A stretch of DNA of 64,000 bases from Euryodendron excelsum (Eukaryota; Streptophyta; Magnoliopsida; Ericales; Pentaphylacaceae): NCBI GenBank assembly GCA_033060915.1, contig CM065387.1, positions 34,602,001 to 34,666,000 of the forward strand, in the 5' to 3' direction. The notes beneath the pieces were generated by a model. It was not told where the DNA came from. It did not search any database and worked only from the letters and a program-made list of their open reading frames with translations. The translations under genes were made by a program, and so were the position numbers. Shown piece by piece: positions 49,376 through 60,180 of this stretch; position 1 is the stretch's first letter, and each line of letters starts with the position of its first letter.

Positions 49376-51308
49376 TGTTGACTCAAGGTTGATCCCCATG
49401 TTGATTTTGATGATAACTAAATCTTTCGTTATTTTACTAATGCATTTACTTAGTATGCAGATTATCAAGCAATGAACTCTAAGAGCTATGTAATGAACCA
49501 AACAGAGCATTGACCCCTGTTTCTACTTCAAACAAATAATTTGCATTTGAAGAGATTGAAGGTATTCAAATAAAGCTTTCATCAAGTATGCATAGACTCA
49601 ATAAAGTTGACTTACACTCAAGAAAGATTGAAGACTTCATCAAAAAGTGTAATAATCAGTTAAAGATGAATTGATTGTGAAGAGATTAAAAAAGCTCAAA
49701 AGAAGACTTCATCAAGTGTGCAAAAGGTCAATTCAAGATAATGTGATTGGAAGTTGCTTGAGAAGAAGATTCATCTTGATTGTCTGATCTCTACATGGAA
49801 TCTAAGTAAAAATTCTTCTAAGATGTAAGGAATTAATGAAAACAATATGTATGAAGAAATTTCATCAAGCTTATAAAAGTTTCATTGAGGTGATTCTAAA
49901 AAAGAAAGAAGAATTGCTAGCTAAGAGAAGAAATCGGCAAAGAAGTATTTTGAAGCTTTACACAAAAAAGAAAGCTTAGCAATGGAAAAGAAAGCTCTAT
50001 AATGAAAGAGGAAGATTTGCAATAAAGAAGAAGAGATCAACACTGATTAAGTAAAGCCCTAACAGTTTGGAAGTCAAGAAAAGATAAATATCAAATGATT
50101 AATTCAATCCAAATTGAATAGAAGTTAATTTTGATGAGTTAAAGAGTTTTGATTGATCATCATACCCCAAAAGAGAAGATTGTTTGAAGATCTTATAATG
50201 TTACTAAAAATGAATTTGATCATTGGAAGACAGAATGAAGATTTCTGGGCAATGAGCTGACTTATGAAAAGGAAAAACTGACTCATAAAGACAGAGGCAC
50301 AAACGTAAAGACCAAATGATCAATGAGCCGACTCGTGGAAATGAAGAGCAAACTCATGAACACAGACACAAAAATCTTGAAGACCAAATGATCAATGAGT
50401 CGACCCATGATTATAAGGAATCGACTCATGAAGACTGAAACAAAATTTCCATATAAAGAGTCGACTCATGGAAATGAAGAGCCGACTCATGAAGATAGAA
50501 GCAAAATGACTCGAAGACAGAATGATCAATGAGCTGACTCATGGAGATGAAGAATCGACTCATGGAGATAGAGGACAACACCTGAAAAATGCAGACCAGA
50601 AGAGTCGAACCATTAAGCCTGGAGTCGACACCTGGGATATAATGGCTAGTTTTTCTAATATTATAACGGACTGGACATGCATTAAATGAGCCCTAACAAC
50701 CTCCAATGGATGAAATCAATATAGAGGTTTATATACAAGCTTCCAACTGCATTTATAACAAAAAGAGAGACAAGAAACAAAAATCCATTGACTAATCAAC
50801 TGGAAATTCTAGACATTCTTTGTCTTCACTTTGTGAGCTTTGATTATTTAATCCACTATTATTAGAGAGTTTGTAAATCATTTGTATATCTTTATACACT
50901 TATAAGTGAGAGTTTGAGAGTTCTCTTGTGAAAAAAAAACTCTTGTAAGTTTGAGTGGATCTTGGATAAAACCACTTGGTGGCTGAAGAACTTGGGGAGG
51001 AGTTCTTGTGTAAAGAGTGAGCTGAGCACTTGGTCAATCAGCATCCATTTGTAATTAGAGATTACATAGTGGACGAAGACTTCAAAGGGATCCTGGGGTG
51101 AGAACGTAAACCACGGTTTGTGGTTGAACCTCGATAATTCTTTGTGTTCTTTTTATTGCTCTATTTTCTATTCTTCCTTTGATTAAATTGCTTTATATAT
51201 AGTTTGATCACTGTTACTTTGATTAGATTAATTTTAATTAATCTTAATTGTCATTAATCTTCAAAAAACCCAATTCACCCCCCTATTGGGTTGTCTTTTG
51301 GACCAACA
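49376..51308 (+). repeat. SIRE-like 5' LTR, ~1.93 kb
   Basis: Begins TGTTGACTCAAGG and ends TTTTGGACCAACA. It contains an internal cluster of diverged repeats with (A)GTCGACTCATG / GCCGACTCATG cores at 50255-50640. Confidence 0.9.
50255..50640 (+). repeat. GTCGACTCATG-type repeat cluster inside the LTR
   Basis: About ten variants of GAGTCGACTCATGGA and AATGATCAATGAG alternate at irregular spacing of about 30-70 bases. The related LTR at 17931-19775 has only about six cores (GTGTCGACAC, 18610-18830), so the cluster varies in copy number. Confidence 0.8.
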
Positions 51309-51310
51309 AT

Positions 51311-51322
51311 TGGTATCAGAAC
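51311..51322 (+). promoter_or_regulatory. primer-binding site, initiator tRNA-Met type
   Basis: TGGTATCAGAAC begins two bases after the LTR end, with one change from the usual sequence. Confidence 0.88.
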
Positions 51323-51359
51323 TTGTATTCCTTTTTTAAGGCTTAACATCATAGGAATA

Positions 51360-52200
51360 GATCCATGGTAACCAATTTTGGAAGCTCTCTCAGTTAGGGT
51401 CGGTCCACAAATAGACCACCTATGTTCAATGGCACTAATTACAATTATTAAAAAATAGAATGAGAATCTATATCTAATCGGCAGACTCTGAATTATGGAG
51501 ACTCATAGTAAATGGTCCCAAAACACCTACAACTAGAGTAGATAGAACTAATATCCCTAAACCAGAATCTGAATGGGATGAAGATGATTTGAAAATGCTA
51601 CAATCTAATACTAAAGTTATGAATATTTTATATTGTGCACTTGATCTCAATGAATATAATCGCATTTCTACGTGTGAAACAACTAAAGAAATATGGGATA
51701 GACTAGAGGTTACACATGAAGGTACCAATCAAGTTAAAAAATCTAAAATCAATATTTTGGTACATAGCTATGAATTGTTTAAAATGAAACCTAATGAATC
51801 CATTACCAAAATGTTCACAAGGTTCACCGATATTATTAATGGTTTAAAATCTCTTGGAAAGGTGTGTCCTAACAATGAGCAGGTGAGGAAGATTCTAAGG
51901 TCATTACCAAAAGCTTGGGAGGCTAAAGTCACAGCAATCCAAGAAGCGAAGGACCTCAACACCCTGCTTCTTGAAGAACTCTTGGGTTATTTGATGACTC
52001 GTGAGCTCACTCAAAAGCAACATGCCCAAGAGGATGAAGAAAAAAAGAAAAGGGTAGTTGCATTCAAATTCACCAGTCAAGATGATGAATCAGTAAGTGA
52101 TGAGAACGAAGATGAAATTGCTCTAATCACTTAAAAATTCAGAAGATTCATGAAGAAGAAATTGAGAGGTGAAAAGAACCATGAAACCAAAGATGTGACT
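51360..52200 (+). pseudogene. SIRE-like copia gag (UBN2 domain), 3' truncated
   Basis: The region before 51589 is broken by stops. A clean open frame of 181 residues then runs 51589-52134 with the UBN2 Gag pattern: ISTCETTKEIWDRLEVTHEG, MKPNESITKMFTRFTDIING, VRKILRSLPKAWEAKVTAIQ and LEELLGYLMTREL. After a TAA at 52132 the same frame continues with FMKKKLRGEK to about 52199. The CCHC knuckle and pol are missing because a gypsy fragment is joined here. Gag forms the particle that packages element RNA; this copy is incomplete. Confidence 0.85.
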
Positions 52201-54142
52201 GTTTGGGCACTGTCCCTAGCGTTACCGATAAAGCGATGGAGCCTAGAGGTGTGACTCTGTCTCCAGTGAAACCGACAAGGGGGGAGTGAACCGGTTGTAG
52301 TTGCTTCCCGCCGACCTTCAGTTGTTCAAAGGCTTTTAAGAAAAGAATATCTGCCGAGCTGCCGCTGTCTACCAGGACCCGACGAATTAAAAAATTTAAC
52401 ACAACAGCTGATATGACTAAGGGGTCGTCATGAGGTTGGCATATGGCCCCAGCTTCATCGTCTGTGAACGTGATGGGGTCATATTCAGCTCGGGATTTTT
52501 TGGATGACCGGTCTATGGACATAACTTCTCCCTGGTTCTGCGCATCCCTTGCATGCCGTTTCCTTGCCGATGAAGACTCTCCTCCGCCTGCGAACCCACC
52601 AAAAATGACCCTAATCTCGCCCATAAGCTGCTGGTTTGGCCTTCCCCTTTTGGGGCTTTTCTGTTCGGCCTGTCTTGGTGCCGGCTCTCGCCTTTCGTCA
52701 CGTCTGCCCCCCGCTATGTACCTGCCTAACTTCCCTTGCTTGATTAGGTGTTCGATCTGCTGCTTGAGGTCGTAACAGTCCTTTGTGTCGTGCCCGTGGT
52801 CTTGGTGGAAACGACACCACTTATTGGTCGGCCTTTTCTCTGGTGGAGTTCTCATCCTCCCGGGCCACCTCAGCGCCGTATCTCCCTTGATTTCGTAGAG
52901 CACTTGATCCAAAGAGGTGTTTAATGGGGTGAAGTACTGGTTATACCTGGCCTGCTTGGTCCTATCGTTCTCTCCCCTTGGCTTCTGCTCTGGCACTCGT
53001 GGGGTCTTTGCTATTCTGTCGTCTTTCTTTTCCTCCGCCGTCCTTTTCTTGTCCAGACTGGTTGCGACGCCCTCCTGGTCTTCCCTGGCTTTGAGTGTGT
53101 CTTCCGCATTCATGTATTTCTGTACTCGGAGCATTAGCGCAGCCATGGTTTTGGGCGCCTCCTTGGCCAGGGAGAACAGGAACTTGGGAGTCCTGACCCT
53201 TGCGATGAAAGCCACCACCGCCACTTTCTGGTCCAGGTCATCTACATAAAGGGTCTCTTGGTTGAAGCGGGTGATGAATTCTCACAAGGTCTCCTTCTCG
53301 CGCTGCTTAATGTTGAACAGGGAGGTGGAAGGCCTCCTCTGCCTCTGTCCTCCGATGTAATGGCTAACGAACAACCTGCTCAGGTCCACGAATTTATTGA
53401 TTGTCCCAGGGGAGAGCCTGTGGAACCAAATCCTTGCTGGACCCTTAAGGGTGGTAGGAAATGCTCTGCACATGATTTCATCGGGGACCGCTTGAAGGTC
53501 CATCAAGGCCTTGTACGTCTCGAGATGATCCAGGGGATCCTTGGTGCCATCAAAGGACTCTATTGTGGGCATTTTGAACTTCGGGGGCAAGGGCACCCTC
53601 ATCACCGTTGGTGTAAACGGCGTGTCTGTCCGGCTTACCAGCTCTTCTACCGTGCTGGGGCCTTTTTCTTTCACCGTTGCTATTACCCTAGCCAATTTAG
53701 CCTGCATTTCCTTCAACTGTTCGTCCCATATTGGCTGAGTCTCGGCAGTGTGTTCCGGGAGAACCACAGTTGGGGCTTTGGACCGATCGGCGTGGCTCTG
53801 GGCTTCGTCAGCGTGAAACCTGGCCCCCTTTGGAAGAGGGTTCTCCCCTAGAGGCGCTGGGTTTTCTACTCCTTCACCGGCATCGCCCCCTTGGTTTCTT
53901 GCCGCCGGCTGGTCTGCAGGTAATGGTGGGTCCTCTAGCGGCGGCGGCGGGCCTACCGTCCCCGGGGCCTCCGGCGGGGGAGGCAATCTCCTCTCCAACT
54001 CTTGATTCTGGGACTGGAGTTGGTTCATAGTTGCCATCATCTCCATGATCTGCTGCTCCAAAGCAGCGATTCTGGCGGTGCTTTGTTCCTCCATCTCTCT
54101 ACCTTCCCTAGTTGTTGCAGCACTGGATCGGGTCAAGACCAT
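52200..54142 (-). pseudogene. gypsy (Tat-like) gag-protease, one stop, 3' truncated
   Basis: The minus-strand start MVLTRSSAATTREG at 54142 is chosen because the upstream part of the open frame lies in the LTR and primer site. A coiled-coil stretch (ARIAALEQQIMEMMATMNQL) and a proline-rich stretch precede the capsid-like Retrotrans_gag domain (ESFDGTKDPLDHLETYKALM; GPARIWFHRLSPGTI). A single in-frame TGA lies at 53284-53282 (KETL*EFITRF). Then come a C/H cluster (CRFHQDHGHDTKDC) and the aspartic protease motif LVDSGSSADILFL near 52350. Homology ends after GTVPKQ, and the next residues come from antisense copia sequence. Confidence 0.9.
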
Positions 54143-54162
54143 GAAAAGATCGAAGTGTCGAT

Positions 54163-54180
54163 TCCCACAGACGGCGCCAA
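54163..54180 (-). promoter_or_regulatory. primer-binding site, TTGGCGCC type
   Basis: On the minus strand TTGGCGCCGTCTGTGGGA lies one base after the LTR end, as in Tat-type gypsy elements. Confidence 0.85.
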
Positions 54181-54181
54181 C

Positions 54182-54734
54182 TGATAATGTGATGAATTGG
54201 TACGTCTTTCCCAACTCCTAGTGTAGCTTGCTGGTGCGATGAGTCCCCCTTTGTCTGGGACACCGGTGTGGTGCCTGCCAAAGACACTCCGATGCCAAAG
54301 TTAAGCTCAGGGAAACATGGGCAGAATTACAGTATATAGGGTGGTGTGGAATCATATCTTCTTGGAGGTGAGGATCGTTCCCTTTATAGGAGCGTTGGCT
54401 TTGATCGTGGGCACCTTCGTGGGTCAGTTAATCATGCCCCCCGTCATGCCTCCCACTTCGTGGGGATATATCGTGCCTTGATTTTAGGCCCCATGAATCA
54501 TGCCCCCGTTCATGGGGGAAACTCTCGAATCATGGGATTGTGGGGGCTATTTACCAGGCAAGAATCTCGGAGTGCCTTCATGCCGCCGTCCAGTGTATCC
54601 CTCGAGCTCTGCCGCTCTTCCTGTTAATGGACCTGACCTAGGAGGAAGGGGGCCTGAACTGGATATGGGAACCGGGCCGGTCTGGTCTGTCCACAGAAGG
54701 GGCCGACCAACCGTACTTGTCATTTGCATTATCA
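54182..54734 (-). repeat. gypsy 5' LTR, 553 bp (minus strand)
   Basis: Termini are TGATAATG and CATTATCA, a perfect 8 bp terminal inverted repeat with TG...CA ends. The outer flank CCTAC at 54735 has no partner because the other end is lost. Confidence 0.88.
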
Positions 54735-55337
54735 CCTACTATCTTTAAATTGTTTATAGTGAATTTCTCTTACCAGTGAAAGTAGACACCATATTTTGTG
54801 TTGACGTATGAAAATCTTTGTGACTTATGTTTCCCGTTTTAGTATGTGCGTGTGATAGGTATACTTCCATATGTTTGAGCGGGGTTGTATCCCAATAAGT
54901 GAAAGTATAGCTAGATTGATGAGAGGAGGGAACAAGGGACATGTTGCAATGTCTATATTACCCCCACATCATTAACTTCTATCGAGTGAAAAGTTTGCTC
55001 TGATCTTGGGATATGCTTAGGGAACCAGTCAGTCTGTGGCTAGCAATCAGAGCAAATTCTGTATCTAATTTTTTGTTCCATATGGTTGCTGCATATTATA
55101 CTTAGTGTTTAAGATTTCATTCCATTTTCACGTACTTTGTCTGATTCTGTTTAGTTGGCCGTAAATCTCTTGAAGCTCCGATGCACAAAGTGCATACTAA
55201 AAAGAATAATAATAACCAAGAATCGTAAGGTAGTTGGGGAATCAAATGACTAGTTTTTATATTAGAAAAAGCCCTCATTTTGAGTTTTTTCAATGTTTAG
55301 GTAGAAAACGTAGATTTAGTTTGTCCTATAACCCCTA
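54735..55337. other. no gene recognised
   Basis: AT-rich sequence beyond the gypsy LTR. It does not continue the SIRE-like gag, so the original insertion site cannot be reconstructed. Confidence 0.5.
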
Positions 55338-55345
55338 GATGTATC

Positions 55346-55992
55346 TAGGGATGACAATGGACGGGGAAAAAAAAATAAAAGTCCGACCGAATCCGTTTCG
55401 TTTGAAATGGGGATGGGGGATACAAAATGGAGATGGAGGCGAAAATAGAGGTTGAAATGAAAATCCATCATTAGTCTTGTGTTGATTGGTGTCCAACTTA
55501 TGTTCAATATTTTTTTATGTTGTTGTTGGAAGAGTTTTTGATTTGTTATTTTAAGCTTTAGTTTTTTTTTTTTTTTTTTTGACAATGCAATAACACAATT
55601 TTGATGTATATGTAACCAAAAATATTTGTAGATTACTTCTGTCTTATTGCTAAGTGGAGACTATGAGACTGTTAATATTCCTGATATCTTAGTTCTTTTA
55701 TTTTTTTTTTTTCTTGTTTTGAGTTGTTTGTTTCCTTTGTACCAAAAAGAGAACAGAAAAAAGGCTTAGACTTGGGTTTGGGCTTAGGATTAGATTGGGT
55801 TTGGGTTTGGAGGTGGAGGCGGGACAGGAGGCGGGGGTGGGGCTAGACGAGAAGATGAAAGTAGCCTTATACCGGTGGAGACAGGGATGGAGCTCCAAAA
55901 CAATCCCTATGCGGGGATGAAGGTGGATAATTTAGGTAGAAGCGGGGATGGAAATCCCAACCTCTGCTCTCTCCCGGTCCATTGCCATTGTA
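55346..55992. mobile_element. hAT-like non-autonomous element, 647 bp
   Basis: The left end is TAGGGATGACAATGG, and the reverse complement of the right end is TACAATGGCAATGG. The flanking octamers GATGTATC (55338-55345) and GATATATC (55993-56000) match in 7 of 8 positions, as expected for an aged hAT duplication. The interior has GGGGATGG-rich subterminal stretches and no transposase. Confidence 0.7.
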
Positions 55993-56084
55993 GATATATC
56001 TAACCAGGAATATCTAAACGATGGCCTTCTTGAAACCTGTGATAATAGCATATTGCTATTTTCCACAAGTTTGTGGGTGTGCTC

Positions 56085-56200
56085 TAGGAATGTAAAACCT
56101 GGACCTAGCCCGCTCACTATAGGTGGGCCTAGGCCTTCCATTAGATAGCCCGGTCTTGCTCAAACTCGAGTCCGAGCTCAAGCCCAAGCCTAAGCTTGCC
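56085..56200. repeat. GGGCCT/GAGCTC-rich MITE-like stretch
   Basis: The words TAGCCCG, GTGGGCCTAGGCC and CCGAGCTCAAGCCCAAGCC resemble 24030-24190. Both are bordered by AT-rich TAAGTTTAATTATA sequence. Ends are not defined. Confidence 0.4.
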
Positions 56201-56629
56201 AACTATAAATATATTAAGTTTGATTTACGAATTTAAACTTTTTGTAATCATAATTTTAATATAAAATTTATACAATTGTAAGTTTAATTATAACTTTATA
56301 TAATTCTTAGTTTAATAAAAACTTTGTATAATCATAGGCTTATTCATAAATTTATATAATTGTAAGTTTAATAAAGTTTTATATAAGTGTAAGTTTAATT
56401 ATATAAATATCTTATAAATTATAAATTTAATAAAAACTTTATATATTATAAATTTAGTTACATAAATATCTTACCACTTCTCATTGTAAGTTGAAAAAGG
56501 TATCAAAGTAAAATATTCTTGCCATTGCTCATAAATATAATTATAAAGTAGTTACAATTTATAAATTATTTTATAAGTTTAGTTTTGAACCATTATTTAA
56601 AATAATTATAAAGTAGTTACCATTTATAA

Positions 56630-56695
56630 ATAGATAGTGTAGCTTCCCCAATTCTTATAAAATAATATAAGAATCGGGGGAGCTACACTATCTAT
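56630..56695. repeat. near-perfect hairpin, 30 bp arms, 6 base loop
   Basis: The left arm 56630-56659 pairs with 56666-56695 at 28 of 30 positions (two G-T/C-A type differences). Arms begin ATAGATAGTGTAGC and end GCTACACTATCTAT. The loop is AAATAA. It could be a small foldback element, or a small-RNA-producing stem if transcribed. There is no known miRNA name I can attach. Confidence 0.85.
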
Positions 56696-56699
56696 GGTT

Positions 56700-57685
56700 C
56701 ACGGCCACGAGAAGGTATGTGGTGAGAAAGCAGTGAACAATATTGGAATTTTGAAAATTTCCAATATGTAATTCCAAGATGGGCACCATTTAATTTCCCT
56801 CAGATAAATTCTAATCCCAGGTTTGCATGACCTACTTAAGTTGAAATCACAGTTTCTCGGACAATATGTCCAATATGCTTCAACTGGTCTGTTAGGGTCA
56901 TGTTTGATACCACCACTGGTTTAATCTGCTTTTCCTTTTTCATATGAAGTCTCATTGTAGTTTCTCAAGGTTTAAATAATGGATGAACAGAAAAAAGTAG
57001 TAGATTTGGTTGATGCAGCTCGTGTAACCAGCCCTTTTTCTCTCCCCTTTTAATGGGGTTGACGTCCAATGGGAAATTGGTCCTCTTTGAACCCTTGTGC
57101 TAACGTGGCATGAGGATCTTTCACATAGCCAGCCAGCGTTCTTAATTGGTTTCTTTTCTCCACTGGATTATGAGCTAGCTGACGTTGCCTTTTGAGAGAC
57201 ACGCTATGCATCACATAAAGAATGCAAGCAATCTACATGGCTGCTATTATAAGGCTGAAGAGTGCATCCCATAAGAGGCTAAAGCCTAAAGCCTCAAGCT
57301 GAAGGGTAGGACCCGACCCTTAACATGTACTCCGGAATTGATGAATGTTAAGACAATGGTAGAAGAATGCCCCAAATAAGGCTATGTAACTAACTACGTG
57401 GTTGAAGGCTATATATACACCATTCAATCAAATATAGATGGTGCATTTTCTTTTTTATTCTTTTTGGTTTTCTTTTTTTTTTTTGGAAAGTAGAGCTAGA
57501 GAATCAATTGACCTGGCAGATATAGAAAGGTCCAACACCAACACCAGTGGTGGGTATTCGAAGAGCAGAAGTCACAGCAGCAGCCACAGGTAGCAGGGAC
57601 ACTTTCCAAAACAACAGAGAAATACCTAGCTTCCTCTACAGCCAAGGAAGGCTCCACAACCTGCACCAAGCAACGTTATAAGTAA
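56700..57685. other. no gene recognised
   Basis: Mixed-composition sequence with TATATATACACC near 57411. No exon or RNA gene could be supported. Confidence 0.4.
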
Positions 57686-57689
57686 CGGT

Positions 57690-58600
57690 AGCTAGCGGTG
57701 GTAGTAGTGACGCGGTTTCAGGGTGTAACGGATGTCACGGAAATCACAGTCATGAATTTTTTTATCTTTCACCTAAGTCTCACAAACCTTACCAATACGC
57801 GTATTTTTTTTTGTTTTTTAGAATCACATTTAGTATGGTTAAATATATAGTTTTTGGTATGTTATAAACTCCATCTAATTTATACTATTTTCAAGTCGCT
57901 AGCAATAGAGTTTCTTTCAATAACTAATGATTTGCATATAATAATTTAATAGTGCATTTTGCACTTTGCAATGTGCATGAAAATTAGAATGCTTTAATAA
58001 TTTAACAGTGCTTATTCATGTGTTCCTTTAAAATAAAATATACCAGAATAATAAAATAAAAGTTGTTAACATAAAAATTCAAATAATAAAATAATTTTAT
58101 TTATTAAGTTAACAAATCATTTAAGAAAAATGTAATATGCCTTATTGCCAATTTGCCATGTATTTATTCATTAAAAATTGAACTAATTAGTAATTAATGA
58201 ATATCATGAAAGTATGGATGACAAGATGGGAAAACACGTTACATATTTACAACTACATTGTTATGCATATACATTATCATGTGTGCATGCACACAAAATG
58301 ATCTCATTAAAAATTTAAAAGTAAACAACGGGTGGGGGGTGGCATCTGGACACATACACGGACAATATATACACAAAAAGGTGAAGGAATTCACGTGATA
58401 TGACTGCCCGCCGTAGCGGCCGTAACTGCTCGTTACGGGTGTTATGCTACCTTAATGGCCATTTGGGAGATCGTAATGGCTGTCACACAAATGAAATTCA
58501 TTCCCACAAGTATAGTGGCCTGTAATGAACTTAGCATCAACCAAATCCGTTACATAACACCATTCTGTAACAGTTTCTGCCGCCTTTTAAAGCATTGATT
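57690..58600. mobile_element. possible non-autonomous DNA element rich in GTAACGG / CCGTTAC
   Basis: GTAACGGTAGC and GTGTAACGGATGTCACGG at the left are mirrored by CGTTACGGGTG, AATCCGTTACATAACACC and CTGTAACAG at the right, around an AT-rich core. The end sequences align only loosely as inverted repeats, and no duplication was identified, so borders are approximate. Confidence 0.4.
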
Positions 58601-58984
58601 GGAAGCTATGAAGGTATATAGATGCTATAATATGTGACAAAACACTTCTGTCAAGCCTCTTGCTAGGGATGGAAGATTGGGGAATTATTGAGTGATCCAA
58701 TATGGACTTCCAGTCTAGTTTTGTTGACAGAGATGGAATCATTGCCTCTGAAACTTCCATTAAAGGTGCTTCACATGGACAACTACATTCCCATCTACCC
58801 TAAATCTCCCTGAATGGATCAAACTCGACTGAAGAGCCACTGCTGGTGACACCACTGCAGCACTCGATTGAAATCTCATAGAATGCTTTCTTTTTCACGA
58901 AATTTAGCTTATGTTGAGAATTTCTTCTTAACAAACTTGAAATTTTGTTGAAGTTAAATTTGTTTAACTTTTGAACCTATCTTG

Positions 58985-59200
58985 AATGAGCTTTAATTGA
59001 GGTGATCATGAGCCGAGCTCGAGTAACTTGAATTTTTTAGTATACTTTTGTTTATCGAGCCAAATTCAAGCCGAGCTCAAAAAATTAATGAGCTTTAAAA
59101 TGTATTTAAATTGAGCTCATTATATAACGAGCCGATCTCAAATGAATTTTTAACAAGTCCAACATGAATCGCGTAGCTTGGTTGATTTTGCAACCCTACC
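58985..59200. repeat. GAGCCGAGCTC-rich MITE-like stretch
   Basis: GAGCCGAGCTCGAG, CGAGCCAAATTCAAGCCGAGC and CGAGCCGATCTC occur in about 150 bases. The right end (GGTTGATTTTGCAACCCTA) resembles ends of the TAGGGTTGCAAAA class of hAT MITEs. The left end is unclear. Confidence 0.45.
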
Positions 59201-59276
59201 TACAAACAGTCCTCCTATAGGCCTCTTTCCGTAGACCATCAAGAAGTAACACAACCTCTTGATCACATACAATAAC

Positions 59277-59363
59277 AATTGTGGCTCAGTTTTGCCAACA
59301 TAATAATTCAATTGTGGCTCAGTTTTGCCAACATAATAATTCAATTGTGGCTCAGTTTCGCCA
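59277..59363. repeat. 33 bp tandem repeat, ~2.6 copies
   Basis: The unit starting AATTGTGGCTCAGTTTTGCC begins at 59277, 59310 and 59343. The third copy is partial. Confidence 0.95.
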
Positions 59364-60124
59364 TTAAATTTTGTGGCCCTGAGGTCCCAAGCAAAATCAA
59401 CAGTCTTGCCATCCCATTCTCGTCCTTGAACAGAGACAAATAATCAAATAAGTAACAAATTCTTGTACCATGTCACAGTTTTTACACGAAACTGGCCAGC
59501 AATATTTATTTGATAGACATGTCACACGCACATTAGTAAATTCTGGCATGGCCTCATTACGGCAGCTGGAACTTCATCTGGTCTCCGCCTGAAGAAAATA
59601 TTCTCATAAAATTTATGTATAGAATGACATGGTTGAACAGAGTTTTTCACTTTAAAATAAGATATTCCTCATCATAATGACTCTTATTTCAATTTGAACA
59701 TCTTAGAATACTTATATTTCTAGTTCTTGAATTGTTCACACAAAACAACACCCACTATTTTTAACTTCTTAGAATGTATTTCTAGATAATGCATTGTTCA
59801 TATATCTACGAACAATTAGTTTGCATGGATACATGTCCATACATAGCAGTCCATTAATTTCCAACTCCATTTTCGAAGTTAAGAAATTTCATTCATAATG
59901 GGTCAATGTTCCCAATTCCATTAACATTAAAAGAGTAACAAACTAGGGTTAAATTTAGACCAGTCCAGTCTGTTAACAATAATCCCATTTGATATATATT
60001 GCCTGTATTTGTAAACATAAGAGTTGAATTCTTCTTGATAGTTCTTCTCATCACCGTCCATTTCTTTGTCATGATTTCAACCCAAAAACCAGGTTCTCCT
60101 CTATAAAAAGCTTTCTCCACAACG
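59364..60124. other. no gene recognised
   Basis: AT-rich noncoding sequence. A CT microsatellite lies at 60137-60156. Confidence 0.4.
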
Positions 60125-60180
60125 CTCTCCTCATCTGTCTCTCTCTCTCTCTCTCTCCTTTCTTTTCTGAAATTATTTCA

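Larger units (their letters stand above)
49376..52200 (+). mobile_element. 5' part of a SIRE-like copia element (plus strand), truncated
   Basis: A 1.93 kb LTR, a methionine-type primer-binding site and a partial gag occur in order. At about 52200 the gag stops abruptly at the border of a minus-strand gypsy fragment. The LTR belongs to the same family as 17931-19775 in inverted orientation. No pol follows. Confidence 0.88.
52200..54734 (-). mobile_element. 5' part of a Ty3/gypsy (Tat-like) retrotransposon (minus strand)
   Basis: On the minus strand the order is LTR (54734-54182), primer-binding site TTGGCGCCGTCTGTGG, gag, then the start of protease. The GGCGCC-type primer site and gag style fit Tat-lineage gypsy elements. 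The element stops inside the protease at about 52200, directly against the copia gag. The second LTR and all of pol are absent. The gag is GC-rich and nearly open, unlike the decayed elements around it, so this is probably one of the younger insertions. Confidence 0.9.

Noticed and set aside
53258..53851. 197-residue plus-strand frame and neighbours at 52443, 52917 and 53731
   Set aside because: These are shadows of the GC-rich gypsy gag on the minus strand, which has recognisable gag and protease motifs.
57690..57720. TAGTAGTG near 57702 as the missing right end of the CACTA element at 2018
   Set aside because: The preceding bases do not mirror CTAGAAAAAAG, and no TAG duplication in the right phase supports it.
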